Source of the DNA: Candidatus Danuiimicrobium aquiferis | Lineage (GTDB): Bacteria; Omnitrophota; Omnitrophia; Omnitrophales; Danuiimicrobiaceae | DNA length: 32,799 nt | Assembly (NCBI GenBank): GCA_001804285.1 | Contig: MHFR01000041.1 | Location: 1-32,799, forward strand | Reading direction: 5' to 3' | Part shown: piece by piece, positions 8,336 to 16,299 of the stretch | Layout of the letters: each line of letters starts with the position of its first letter | Position numbering within the stretch: position 1 is the first letter of the stretch | The notes under the pieces: generated by a model | The model's database searches: none | Seen by the model: the letters and a program-made list of their open reading frames with translations, nothing else | What the model was told of the DNA's origin: nothing | Program-made: the position numbers and the translations under genes

Positions 8336-8853
8336 AAGCTCTGCGCGTTTCCATTGAAAGCCAGCGCCTCTTGATATGTTTTAAATGTCTCTTCATCAAA
8401 CAAAACGAATCGGACGAGTTTAATTTCGGGATGAGTGTTTAAGTATTCCCGAACCGTTCTAACCGCAACCCGTGCCGCTTCCCTTACCGGATAACCATAG
8501 GCCCCGGTGCTAATGGACGGAAACGAAACGGAAGAAATCTGATGTTGAGTGCACAATTCAAGGGAGGTCCTGTATGCGCCGGCGAGCAGCTCTGCATCTT
8601 TCGATTTCCCGGAATAGACCGGCCCGACAGCATGAATCACATATTTTGCTTTTAATTTTCCGCCGCCGGTGATGACAGCGTGTCCCGTCAGGCAGGTGTC
8701 GTATTTTTTCTTGAGCTCTTGCATGATGGCAGGCCCGCCGGCACGATGGATTGCGCCATCAACCCCGCCGCCGCCCGCCAATCTCGAATTTGCTGCATTG
8801 GCAATCGCTTCCGTCTGTTCGAAAGTGATATCGCCCTTTACAATTTCAATGGC
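8332..8853 (-). CDS. Macro-domain ADP-ribose-processing protein
   Basis: From the ATG at 8853 the product is 173 residues and begins MAIEIVKGDI, the usual macro-domain start; a longer frame to 8913 would overlap the PilZ gene and is less likely. NAANSRLAGGGGVDGAIHRAGG forms the ADP-ribose-binding loop with the catalytic Asn/Asp, and PSISTGAYGYP the second loop. Bacterial MacroD-type enzymes hydrolyse O-acetyl-ADP-ribose or remove ADP-ribose from proteins. No partner ADP-ribosyltransferase is visible nearby. It shares an ATGA overlap with the permease gene and sits 14 nt after the PilZ gene, so all three are probably co-transcribed. Confidence 0.9.
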   Translation of the reverse strand, partial: AIEIVKGDITFEQTEAIANAANSRLAGGGGVDGAIHRAGGPAIMQELKKKYDTCLTGHAVITGGGKLKAKYVIHAVGPVYSGKSKDAELLAGAYRTSLELCTQHQISSVSFPSISTGAYGYPVREAARVAVRTVREYLNTHPEIKLVRFVLFDEETFKTYQEALAFNGNAQSL

Positions 8854-8867
8854 CATGAGGAATTTTT

Positions 8868-9338
8868 TTATTGATAAAAGCCCGCAAAACTTTCCGAATG
8901 TTCTACAATCCAACGCTGTGCCGCTTCTTCCTCGGAAACTTGCCGGCTTTCTTTGAGAGAAAGGCTTTTTTGAAAAGCGAGAATTTGAAGGAGTTGTTCC
9001 GCCATTTTGACTTTAAAAGCATCATCAGGATTTAAAAAATGAATTCCGGTACGGTATTGTCCCGATTCGGGATCCTGAACCACGTGAACCACTCGGCCGT
9101 CAATTAGGAATTCTTTTCCGGGCGTCGGAATATTCAATACTAAAACAGTCTGAGGTTCAAACTTTTCGGTAGAAAGAAGTAATAAACCTTCCGGAGTCAC
9201 ATCTTTCGTGATACTTCGCCGAATAGCAATGTGGTCAGATGATTTCTCTTTTTTACCATCACCTTTAAGACGGTATTTAATCGGAAGCTCGACTTTATGG
9301 CGATAGATAGCTCGTTTTTCTTGAATTTCCATATTCAT
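8868..9338 (-). CDS. PilZ-domain c-di-GMP-binding protein
   Basis: The 156-residue protein shows the PilZ signature: RxxxR near the N-terminus (RAIYR, followed by HKVELPIKYRL) and DVTPEGLLLLS, matching D/N-x-S/T-x-x-G. The following beta segments (TVLVLNIPTPGKEFLIDGRVVHV, GQYRTGIHFLN) fit the PilZ barrel. Both c-di-GMP motifs are present, so binding is likely. After about residue 115 a charged helical tail could contact a partner. The frame also has an ATG two codons in. No diguanylate cyclase or motility gene is in the window, so its output is unknown. Confidence 0.85.
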   Translation of the reverse strand: MNMEIQEKRAIYRHKVELPIKYRLKGDGKKEKSSDHIAIRRSITKDVTPEGLLLLSTEKFEPQTVLVLNIPTPGKEFLIDGRVVHVVQDPESGQYRTGIHFLNPDDAFKVKMAEQLLQILAFQKSLSLKESRQVSEEEAAQRWIVEHSESFAGFYQ

Positions 9339-9411
9339 ACGGTAACAGATAAAACGGTTCGAGTCAACGCGCTAAAGTCGGAGCAACTTGCCAGGGCTTC
9401 TTATGCTTCTA

Positions 9412-10647
9412 TTAAGAATTTAACGGTTTTGATTGTGGTTTCGGTATCAATTTGAAATTCCGGAATTCAAGCATCCCACGCTTATTAACACCGGCCGTTT
9501 CATGAGTAAATACCATTGTCACTTCTTGAATCAACTTAGACTGCGTGTTGGCATAAAACGGAAAATTAGCTGTTCTCCACACTGGTTCGAAATTTCTGGG
9601 TTTGGAAGCCCTCAGAATACCTAAATTTGTCTTGAGTTCGACCCGAAAAGAATCCGGAGAATCCTCGCCTTTAACAGTGCGGACATCAAACTCGAGCGCA
9701 TCAAATTTCGACAAATCAAAATTGCGCGTTTTGAAATACAATCCGACAATCGCAGGCACCGGAAAAACATCGTATTCAACTTTCAACCCGACTTCTCCCG
9801 TTTTCTCATCAAGTTCAAATTCACGGTTTGCAAATCCGATTTCCGGGGAATAAAAAGTCCCATGATCAAAAACATAATCAAACAAATTTCCCGCTTTTTT
9901 TGAAAGATCAAGCTGCTTCGCTTCGGACGCAGCAGTCACGGGAATCAATTGATAGGCTTCCTTCATTTGATTCCAGTCGGATTTGGCAATACGCACCGGC
10001 TCTTTCGGAAACCGTCCGTCACTCGTGGTTTCAACTTTCTCGAGCCGCCGGACATTCAACTGCCGTTTCCAACCGCTTTTCGAAACGGCTTCAACCGTTC
10101 CCCTCAAAACACCGAGAAAATCTTTTTTCCCAACCGGGTCCGATTTGATTTCGAATACGGCATCTTTGACATGCGCATGCAATCGCCCCGTAAAGATATC
10201 AACGCCGTCGATCTGGCCTGATTCATTTTCCGTCAGCCCCAAAAGGGTTCCTTTAGGCAAATACATTTTCCGGCGCGGTCCTACGTCAAAAAAATCGGGT
10301 TTATTCAGTTCGAGCTCTGAATTTTCCTTCAATCGAAAATGTGTTTTGTCCGACATAAAAAAATCAATGCCGGAATCTTTTTGCGTTCGAATTTTTGATC
10401 CTACAGACAATAATGTCCCGCGGGTTGCCGAAACCCAATTCCGCTCACGCGCGGAATAAACTTTTGCGTCACCGAAAGAATATTTGATTTCAAAAGGTTT
10501 AAAATCACGGCCGGACTCGCCATGATGAGATCGGTTTTGAACAAAGAAAAATAAAACAGCGGCAATCACGAGCAAGACCGCCAACGCATAAAGAGGATTG
10601 ATCGTCAAAACCTTTTCTTCAACAGAAGAGAGTTTTTTTTGTGGCAT
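9412..10647 (-). CDS. Membrane-anchored FecR-like protein with C-terminal CIA30-like domain
   Basis: The 411-residue protein has a cytoplasmic N-terminus, one membrane helix (about 17-37, LYALAVLLVIAAVLFFFVQ) and a long exported part. Residues about 55-200 resemble a FecR domain (SATRGTLLSVGSKIRTQKDSG, LKENSELELNK, then GTLLGLTE and VFEIKSDPVG). Residues about 255-405 resemble a CIA30-like jelly-roll (FANREFELDEKTGEVGLKVEYD, KFDALEFDVRTVKG, MLEFRNFKLIP). FecR domains often relay a signal or assemble with envelope partners. The exported protein at 5073-5678 shares the second domain. A 73-nt gap separates it from the PilZ gene downstream; no specific ligand is known. Confidence 0.7.
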   Translation of the reverse strand: MPQKKLSSVEEKVLTINPLYALAVLLVIAAVLFFFVQNRSHHGESGRDFKPFEIKYSFGDAKVYSARERNWVSATRGTLLSVGSKIRTQKDSGIDFFMSDKTHFRLKENSELELNKPDFFDVGPRRKMYLPKGTLLGLTENESGQIDGVDIFTGRLHAHVKDAVFEIKSDPVGKKDFLGVLRGTVEAVSKSGWKRQLNVRRLEKVETTSDGRFPKEPVRIAKSDWNQMKEAYQLIPVTAASEAKQLDLSKKAGNLFDYVFDHGTFYSPEIGFANREFELDEKTGEVGLKVEYDVFPVPAIVGLYFKTRNFDLSKFDALEFDVRTVKGEDSPDSFRVELKTNLGILRASKPRNFEPVWRTANFPFYANTQSKLIQEVTMVFTHETAGVNKRGMLEFRNFKLIPKPQSKPLNS

Positions 10648-10693
10648 ATATCACCTTCCACGTTATCGTTACTCGCAAAATGAAACATGAAAT

Positions 10694-11902
10694 TCAACAA
10701 ATTTCCTTCAACCGTGCCCCAACTTGTTTCCCTAAATTCCGGCACTCCATAAGGGCTTCATCATCCGGAACGTAACGGACTTTCACACCTTCCCCGACCA
10801 ATTCAACATTCATGGCCTTTAACAATTCTTTGAGTTGCTCAACCGCCGCCGGATTCCAACCATACGAACCAAATACCGCACCAATTAAATTTTGCGGCTT
10901 CAGCCCCTTCAGGTACGTCATGCAATCAGCCACCGTCGGATAAAGATTGTCATTTAAAGTCGGTGAACCGACAATCAGCGCGCCGGCATCAAGAACTTCA
11001 GTGGCGATATTGCTTCGATGGCTTCCTTTTAACGGCATCATTCTCGTAAGAATCCCTACGGATGCGATTCCCTCAGAAATCGCACGCGCCATTTTATCCG
11101 TACTTTCCCACATCGTATCGTAAACAATCACGGCTTTCTTTGCCGGTTTCTGCATGGCCCATTTTTTGTAAAGTTCAAACAACTTCTGCCAGCCCTGGCG
11201 CCAAACCGGCCCATGATCGGGAGCAACGATTTTAACCGGGAAATTTAATTTTGTGAAACTTTCCAGCGTCGACAGAACCATTTTCGAATATGGAAGAATA
11301 ATATTCGCATAATATTTCTTCTCTTCGTATTCAAGAAGCTCCGACGGAAGCTCGTCCGCGAACCGTTCTACCGTCGCTAAATGCATTCCGAAACCGTCCT
11401 GTGAAAAAAGGACTCCGTCCGAATCTAAAAACGTAAACATGCTATCAGGCCAATGCAGCATAGGTGTCTCGACAACGGATAGATTCATGTTTCCGAGAGG
11501 AATATTTTCGCCCGTCTTTAAAGGCGTGATTTGATCTTTAAATCGGAAATGCCCTGAAAGCGCTTTTTCTCCTCTGACAGAAGCAAACACTTTTTTCGGC
11601 TTGAGAAAATCGATTATTTCAGGAAGGCACCCGGAATGATCCATTTCTGAATGATTGGAAACAATGTATTCGATTTTCAAGGGATCTATCACGGAACGAA
11701 TCCGCGAAAGCATTTCATCTTTAAACGGTTTCTTAACCGTGTCGATTAAAGTGACTTTGTCGGCAAGGATCAGGAAAGCATTATAAGTCGTTCCGCGTTC
11801 TGTCGCGTATCCGTGAAAATCCCGTAGATTCCAGTCAATCGCACCGACCCAATAAACATGCTCTGAAATTTTCACGGCTTGAAATGGAAGGCTTTCGTTC
11901 AT
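10694..11902 (-). CDS. Flavodiiron protein (O2/NO reductase)
   Basis: The 402-residue protein is a class A flavodiiron protein. The beta-lactamase-like domain carries the diiron ligands H84, E86 and D88 with H89 (NHSEMDHSG), then H150 (PMLHWPDSM), D169 (SQDGFG) and H230 (APDHGPVW). A flavodoxin domain starts near 256 (AVIVYDTMWESTDKMA) with GSPTLNDNLYP and GSYGWNPAAVEQL. These enzymes reduce O2 to water and/or NO to N2O with electrons usually from rubredoxin. It has no fused rubredoxin domain, but a rubredoxin gene lies in the same cluster, as does a flavin reductase 2 nt upstream. Its preference for O2 or NO cannot be read from the sequence. Confidence 0.95.
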   Translation of the reverse strand: MNESLPFQAVKISEHVYWVGAIDWNLRDFHGYATERGTTYNAFLILADKVTLIDTVKKPFKDEMLSRIRSVIDPLKIEYIVSNHSEMDHSGCLPEIIDFLKPKKVFASVRGEKALSGHFRFKDQITPLKTGENIPLGNMNLSVVETPMLHWPDSMFTFLDSDGVLFSQDGFGMHLATVERFADELPSELLEYEEKKYYANIILPYSKMVLSTLESFTKLNFPVKIVAPDHGPVWRQGWQKLFELYKKWAMQKPAKKAVIVYDTMWESTDKMARAISEGIASVGILTRMMPLKGSHRSNIATEVLDAGALIVGSPTLNDNLYPTVADCMTYLKGLKPQNLIGAVFGSYGWNPAAVEQLKELLKAMNVELVGEGVKVRYVPDDEALMECRNLGKQVGARLKEIC

Positions 11903-11904
11903 AT

Positions 11905-12609
11905 TTAATACCCCGAAAAACTTTCTTTTATTAAACTGCCTTTCTTGACTTTCAATTCCTGCAATAAGATGGCTTCCATCGCCTGCACCATTGCCGGCGG
12001 TCCGCAGGTATAAAAACGTCTTTCCAAATAATCCGGAATTTCCTCTTTCACTACTTTCGCATCAATGAGTCCGCGCCGGCCTGTCCAATTCGCATTTGCG
12101 CACATGAGAATATGAACCACTCTCAAATTCGGGTATTTCACCTGCATCCTATCGAAATCATCCCTGAACGCAATGTCTGCTTCTGAATTATTGCCATACA
12201 AAAGCACGACATCCGCCGACAGCTTCCTATCCACAATAGACTGGCAAATGCTCCGGACAGGGGTAATTCCGATCCCACCCGAAAGAAAAACAATTTTGGG
12301 GAATCCATCTTCATAGATAAATTTCCCAAAAGGAAATTTGACGCTAATTGAATCACCCGTTCTTAGCATGCTCAATTTTTGCGAAAAATCACTTTGTGTG
12401 ATTTTTTTGGTGAACTCAATATAGCCCGGCTCGGTTGGCGAACTCGAAATCGAAAGCGAACGTTTCAATTCCGGATCGGAATTAAGATTGACGAGCATCC
12501 ACTGGCCGGCCTTAAAATCATGTTCACCCGTGACTAAAAAACGAAAGCTTTTCACATGAGCCGTCCGCTCAATCACTTCGGAAACTTTCACATCAAGTTC
12601 TTTGACCAT
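11905..12609 (-). CDS. FNR-type FAD/NAD(P)H oxidoreductase
   Basis: The chosen start (12609, MVKELDVKV) gives 234 residues; the frame is open farther upstream only by overlapping the ferritin gene. The FAD domain has RSLSISSSP (RxxS motif), and the NAD(P)H domain has FLSGGIGITPVRSI and FYTCGPPAMVQAM, ending in ESFSGY as in ferredoxin-NADP+ reductase-like enzymes. No iron-sulfur domain is attached. It lies between ferritin (32 nt upstream) and the flavodiiron gene (2 nt). The likely job is to pass electrons from NAD(P)H to the rubredoxin of this cluster; most anaerobes use a different flavoprotein family for that, so this is an inference from context. Confidence 0.88.
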   Translation of the reverse strand: MVKELDVKVSEVIERTAHVKSFRFLVTGEHDFKAGQWMLVNLNSDPELKRSLSISSSPTEPGYIEFTKKITQSDFSQKLSMLRTGDSISVKFPFGKFIYEDGFPKIVFLSGGIGITPVRSICQSIVDRKLSADVVLLYGNNSEADIAFRDDFDRMQVKYPNLRVVHILMCANANWTGRRGLIDAKVVKEEIPDYLERRFYTCGPPAMVQAMEAILLQELKVKKGSLIKESFSGY

Positions 12610-12641
12610 ACTCGGATATTGAAACTTCCTAAAGAACTCAA

Positions 12642-13151
12642 TTAATTTTTCGCTTCGCCGCCAAATTTCCGTTTCGCGAGTTGGTGGTCCAGCATCAAAA
12701 GCGCGCCGCCACTTTTCCCGGCCATCTCCACCATCTGCAGAATTTCGCTCGCGGTTTTTTCTTCTTCGATTTGTTCCGTCACAAACCACTGGAGATGAGT
12801 GTCCGTCGCGTAATCATTTTCTTTTTTGGCAAGCGTCACAAGATTGTGAATATTCTTGGTTACGAATTTCTCATGATCCAAAGTCTTCTTCATGATATCG
12901 GCCGGTGACGAAAAATTCGCTGGAGGAGCATCGATTGCAGCCAGCGTCACTTTACCGTTCTGATCATTGACGTATTCATAGAAACGGTTCGCGTGCGTCA
13001 TTTCTTCCATCGCCTGAACTTTTAGCCAATTTTCAAAACCTTTTAGATTAATATTCGCAGCATGCGCCGCCATGGAAAGATAAAGATACGCGGAATATAA
13101 CTCCCGGTTAATCTGATCATTAATCGCTTTGTTCATTTTATCGCTAATCAT
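12642..13151 (-). CDS. Bacterial non-heme ferritin
   Basis: The 169-residue four-helix protein matches bacterial ferritin (FtnA type): NRELYSAYLYLSMAAHA with E17, and EEMTHANRFYEYV with E49/E50 and H53 for the ferroxidase site; helix four carries EQIEEEKTASEIL. It oxidises Fe(II) and stores iron as a mineral. AAGGA lies 9 nt before the ATG at 13151; an internal ATG at codon 6 is a less likely start. Its place in the cluster, between rubredoxin and the reductase/flavodiiron genes, fits limiting Fenton chemistry under oxygen or NO stress. The 166-nt upstream gap contains a palindromic repeat. Confidence 0.94.
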   Translation of the reverse strand: MISDKMNKAINDQINRELYSAYLYLSMAAHAANINLKGFENWLKVQAMEEMTHANRFYEYVNDQNGKVTLAAIDAPPANFSSPADIMKKTLDHEKFVTKNIHNLVTLAKKENDYATDTHLQWFVTEQIEEEKTASEILQMVEMAGKSGGALLMLDHQLAKRKFGGEAKN

Positions 13152-13205
13152 GATGTCCCATCCTTTATTTTAGTTTGTCATTCAATTTTCATAAGGTCCC
13201 TACAA

Positions 13206-13303
13206 GTATCATTCCCGAATGCAGCGCAGCAGCACTGCTCCGCATGTGTTTTTGTCGGGAATCCATGGTTCTTAGATTCCCGCCAACAGCTTGCGGGAAT
13301 GAC
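13206..13303. repeat. TCATTCCCG palindromic repeat (diverged copy)
   Basis: Arms TCATTCCCG (left) and GCGGGAATGAC (right) flank two inner hairpins: GGGAATC...GATTCCC and GCAGCGCAGCAGCACTGCTC-type self-complementary sequence. The element fills most of the gap between the ferritin and rubredoxin genes and may weaken or end transcription between them. Confidence 0.7.
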
Positions 13304-13317
13304 ACAAAAGTGAAATA

Positions 13318-13455
13318 TCAAACGGCTTCGAATTCGTCCTTCCCTACACCGCACTCCGGACAAATCCAATCATCCGGCAAATCTTTAAATGCGACATTGT
13401 TATTTTCTGCCGGATCATAAATATATCCGCAAACCTTGCATCGGAATTTCCCCAT
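13318..13455 (-). CDS. Rubredoxin
   Basis: This 45-residue gene begins [16 protein letters not shown] and contains [16 protein letters not shown]. The four Fe(SCys)4 ligands C6, C9, C32 and C35 occur in the typical CxxCGY and CPxCGxGKxxF motifs; length is close to the usual 45-54 residues. GGAG lies 5 nt before the ATG and the gene ends TGA. Rubredoxin is a one-electron carrier, commonly the direct donor to flavodiiron proteins. It lies between hydroxylamine reductase and ferritin on the same strand. A longer frame across the same DNA on this strand is its shadow and is not coding. Confidence 0.95.
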   Translation of the reverse strand: MGKFRCKVCGYIYDPAENNNVAFKDLPDDWICPECGVGKDEFEAV

Positions 13456-13580
13456 AAAATCTCCACTATCGAATCAACCCTGTTAAAAAAACCAATCAAC
13501 TTTGGTTTATAGTTTAACTTTTTTTCATCATCCTGTCTATTTACAACTTCCAGAAAAACCATACTCAATTGTGTTCTTTT

Positions 13581-13644
13581 GTCATTCCCGCACGCTTCAA
13601 GCGGGAATCCACATCTGCTGGATCCCCGCTTCCGCGGGGATGAC
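13581..13644. repeat. TCATTCCCGC palindromic repeat
   Basis: GTCATTCCCGC...GCGGGAATCC is followed by GGATCCCCGC...GCGGGGATGAC, a pair of hairpins that also pair with each other end to end. It sits in the 196-nt gap between the hydroxylamine reductase stop and rubredoxin, where it may act as an intercistronic processing site or partial terminator. Confidence 0.85.
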
Positions 13645-13651
13645 ATACCCA

Positions 13652-15328
13652 CTATACCGCTACACCCAAAATCGCCTGTAAATCACTATCCGGTGTCGAA
13701 ATCGGCTTAATGTTAAATTGATCCACTAACACCTTGAGCACGTTCGGACTCACGAATGCCGGCAGGGATGGACCCAGCCGGATATTCTTAATCCCGAGTG
13801 AAAGAAGTGTCAACAAAATACAAACCGCCTTTTGCTCATACCACGAAAGCACAAGCGTAAGCGGAAGTTCATTCACGCCGCATTTAAACGCATTCGCCAA
13901 GGCAAGTGCAATCTGGACCGCCGAATAAGCATCGTTGCATTGTCCGACATCGAGAAGCCGCGGAATTCCACCGATATCGCCAAACTCCAATTTATTGAAA
14001 CGGTATTTTCCGCAAGCAAGCGTCAGAATCACACAGTCTTTCGGGACTTTCTGCGAAAAATCGGTGTAATAATTCCGCCCCGACTTCGCGCCATCGCAAC
14101 CGCCAACTAAAAAAAAGTGTTTGATTTTTCCGGCCTTGACCGCTTCAATCACTTGACCGGCAACGCTCATCACTGCATTGTGCCCAAAACCAACCATGAT
14201 TTCTTTGCCGGGCAGATCTGATTTAAAGCCGCCGGCCTGAATCGCTTTTTGAATGACCGGGGAAAAATCCTTTCTTCCATTCACCAAATCAATATGAACA
14301 ACATTCGGCCATGCCACCAAACCGGTTGTAAAAATCCGGCCCTGATATGACTCCTTTGGTTTCTGGATACAATTTGTCGTCATTAAAATAGCGCCGGGAA
14401 ATTGATCAAACTCTTTTGCCTGATCCTGCCAAGCACCACCGTAATTCCCAACCAAATGCTTGTACTTTTTAAGTCCCGGATATCCATGCGCCGGAAGCAT
14501 TTCCCCGTGCGTATAAATATTGATACCTTTTCCTTCCGTCTGCTTCAGAAGCTCTTCCAAATCAGGAAGATCATGCCCTGAAACTAAAACCGCAGGCCCT
14601 TTCTTTGCACCGAGAAAAACTTGGGTCGGGACCGGATGCCCAAAGCGCTCGGTATGCCCTTGATCCAAAATTTCCATACATCTGAAGTTAACTTTACCAA
14701 ATTCCATGTTGAGATTCACCAAGTCACTCACGGTCAACTTTGAATCCGTCATCGCCGCAAGCCCTTTATAAAAAAACGACATCACCGTCTCGTCTTCTTT
14801 TCCCAAAATAGACGCATGATCCGCATACGCAGCCATTCCTTTTAGCCCGTACGTCAGCAACTGCTGAAGGCTTCGGATGTCTTCATTCAAAGTTAAATCG
14901 TTCATGATCCCCACACTTTCACCTTGTTCGATTAGACCTTTAAAGGTCTCTGCCGGCTTCCAACTTGTTTCGATCGGAAGTGTCCCATCAAAATCTTTAC
15001 CATGCTTTTTCCGGTACGCGCTTGCAAACAATTCCTTCGCCTTTTCTTTGGCGATATACGCCCGCCGGATAATCGTTCCGATCCGCTCTGAATCAAAATC
15101 CACATTTGTTACAGTCGTAAAGAGCCCTTTGATGATAAATAAATCAAGTTCCCGATCCTTCACGCCAAGTTCACGCGCAAGTTTCCCATACACCGCAATT
15201 CCTTTCAGCGCATAAATAAGAAGGTCTTGCAACACAGCCGTCTCGGACGTCTTACCGCAGACCCCCTGTTGAAATGTGCAACCCGTTCCTTTTGAAGTTT
15301 GTTCACATTGATAACAAAACATACCCAT
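13652..15328 (-). CDS. hcp: Hydroxylamine reductase (hybrid cluster protein)
   Basis: The chosen start (15328) gives 558 residues beginning MGMFCYQCEQT; AGGAG lies 8 nt upstream. The open frame runs farther upstream but only through a repeat and the ferredoxin-like gene. The N-terminal cysteines (C5, C8, C17, C24; C-x2-C-x8-C-x6-C) have the compact spacing of anaerobe-type Hcp with a [4Fe-4S] cluster. Hybrid-cluster ligands appear in VSGHDLPDLEELL, MTTNCIQKP, ILTLACGKYRFN and DVGQCNDAYSA. Known activities are hydroxylamine and NO reduction and protein S-nitrosylation. The adjacent ferredoxin-like gene probably supplies electrons, and the Rrf2 gene probably controls expression. Confidence 0.96.
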   Translation of the reverse strand: MGMFCYQCEQTSKGTGCTFQQGVCGKTSETAVLQDLLIYALKGIAVYGKLARELGVKDRELDLFIIKGLFTTVTNVDFDSERIGTIIRRAYIAKEKAKELFASAYRKKHGKDFDGTLPIETSWKPAETFKGLIEQGESVGIMNDLTLNEDIRSLQQLLTYGLKGMAAYADHASILGKEDETVMSFFYKGLAAMTDSKLTVSDLVNLNMEFGKVNFRCMEILDQGHTERFGHPVPTQVFLGAKKGPAVLVSGHDLPDLEELLKQTEGKGINIYTHGEMLPAHGYPGLKKYKHLVGNYGGAWQDQAKEFDQFPGAILMTTNCIQKPKESYQGRIFTTGLVAWPNVVHIDLVNGRKDFSPVIQKAIQAGGFKSDLPGKEIMVGFGHNAVMSVAGQVIEAVKAGKIKHFFLVGGCDGAKSGRNYYTDFSQKVPKDCVILTLACGKYRFNKLEFGDIGGIPRLLDVGQCNDAYSAVQIALALANAFKCGVNELPLTLVLSWYEQKAVCILLTLLSLGIKNIRLGPSLPAFVSPNVLKVLVDQFNIKPISTPDSDLQAILGVAV

Positions 15329-15350
15329 GATATTTTCTCCTTGTAAAAAT

Positions 15351-15419
15351 GTCATTCCCGCATGCTTTAAGCGGGAATCCATGTTCGTGGATTCCCGACA
15401 AAAACTTTCGGGGATGACT
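15351..15419. repeat. TCATTCCCGC palindromic repeat upstream of hcp
   Basis: GTCATTCCCGC...GCGGGAATCCATG is followed by CATGGATTCCCG-like and TCGGGGATGAC arms. The element separates the ferredoxin-like gene from hcp and ends 22 nt before the hcp start codon. Confidence 0.8.
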
Positions 15420-15425
15420 GTAACC

Positions 15426-15453
15426 TGGATGGCAGGCTCAAGCCTATCATCCA
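15426..15453 (-). terminator. Stem-loop between the ferredoxin-like gene and hcp
   Basis: TGGATG-AT-AGGCT-TG-AGCCT-GC-CATCCA (minus strand) forms a stable stem with one symmetric internal loop, just after the stop of the ferredoxin-like gene. No U-tract follows, so it may attenuate or protect the transcript rather than end it. Confidence 0.45.
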
Positions 15454-15458
15454 ATTGT

Positions 15459-16295
15459 TTAGATTTTTTCCCCTTGAATACTAATTGTGGTTTCGTGAAA
15501 CGGAATTTTCTTGCCCACTTCAGCCATTGCCTCTTTGACCATCTGAACCAATCCGAAGCAGCAAGGCACTTCCATATGAACACATGTTACGGATTTAATT
15601 TTATTATTTTTAAAAATCTCCGTTAACTTCTTTAAATAAAACTCGGCATCATCAAGTTTCGGACATGCAATCAATAAAATTTTCCCTCTTAAAAATTCCC
15701 GATGAAAATCAGCATAAGCAAACGGGCAGCAATCCGCCGCAATCAGCAGATCTGCCCCATTAAAATACGGCGCGCTCGCCGGAACCAGCATCAATTGGAC
15801 CGGCCACTGACGAAGCTCTGATTCGATTTTGTGTTGATTTTGAGTTTCGGGTTTCATCGTTAATTCCTTTCTAAAGTCCATGATTCGAGAGCCGGGACAT
15901 TCCGAATGTCCATGCGCATGTTCTTGCAAACCCGAACTTTCTGACGTTGGAAATTTAATCTTTCGTTCACGCAAAAATTCGAGCGCCTGCTCAACATATT
16001 TGTGTTCACCATGATCCCTGAGATGCACAAGATGCGCTTTGATTACATTCGGCCCCTGCTTCACAATATTTTCCATCACCTTTTGTTCGTCATAAGCTTC
16101 CGCTTCCCGTTCCTCGATCGTAATCGCGCCCTGGGGGCAATGTCCGATACACGCTCCGAGCCCGTCACAAAATAAATCACTGATCAGCCGCGCCTTCCCA
16201 TCAATGATTTGGAGCGCCCCTTCCGGGCAATTTGGAATACATTCATTGCATCCGTTACATAAATTTTCGTCTATTTTGATGACGTTTCGTTTCAT
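15459..16295 (-). CDS. Ferredoxin-like 4Fe-4S protein associated with Hcp
   Basis: The start at 16295 gives 278 residues (MKRNVIKIDE; GGAG about 10 nt upstream). Cluster one is standard: C13, C16, C19, C23 (CNGCNECIPNCP). The second motif has only C43, C49 and C53 (FCDGLGACIGHCP), so one standard cysteine is missing; this pattern is often seen in Hcp-linked ferredoxins, and the fourth ligand is unclear. After a linker (about 95-155) comes a C-terminal domain with DCCPFAYADFHREF, LLIACPKLDD and VPCCFGLVQM, which may bind a further metal centre. The protein likely donates electrons to Hcp. It lies 4 nt after the Rrf2 gene. Confidence 0.85.
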   Translation of the reverse strand: MKRNVIKIDENLCNGCNECIPNCPEGALQIIDGKARLISDLFCDGLGACIGHCPQGAITIEEREAEAYDEQKVMENIVKQGPNVIKAHLVHLRDHGEHKYVEQALEFLRERKIKFPTSESSGLQEHAHGHSECPGSRIMDFRKELTMKPETQNQHKIESELRQWPVQLMLVPASAPYFNGADLLIAADCCPFAYADFHREFLRGKILLIACPKLDDAEFYLKKLTEIFKNNKIKSVTCVHMEVPCCFGLVQMVKEAMAEVGKKIPFHETTISIQGEKI

Positions 16296-16299
16296 CGTT

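Noticed and set aside
9355-9380. GGTTCGAGTC resembling a tRNA T-arm
   Set aside because: The flanking bases do not form the 5-bp T-stem and no acceptor or anticodon stem could be drawn.
12610-12789. N-terminal extension of the FNR-type reductase
   Set aside because: It lies almost wholly inside the ferritin gene in another frame and has no flavoprotein features.
13206-13213. GTATCATT half of the Rrf2 operator upstream of ferritin
   Set aside because: The other half matches at only about 5 of 9 positions and the half-site lies in a TCATTCCCG repeat, so it is likely chance.
15329-15583. N-terminal extension of the hydroxylamine reductase frame
   Set aside because: It runs through a palindromic repeat and the end of the upstream gene; the start at 15328 has a good ribosome site and the standard Hcp N-terminus.
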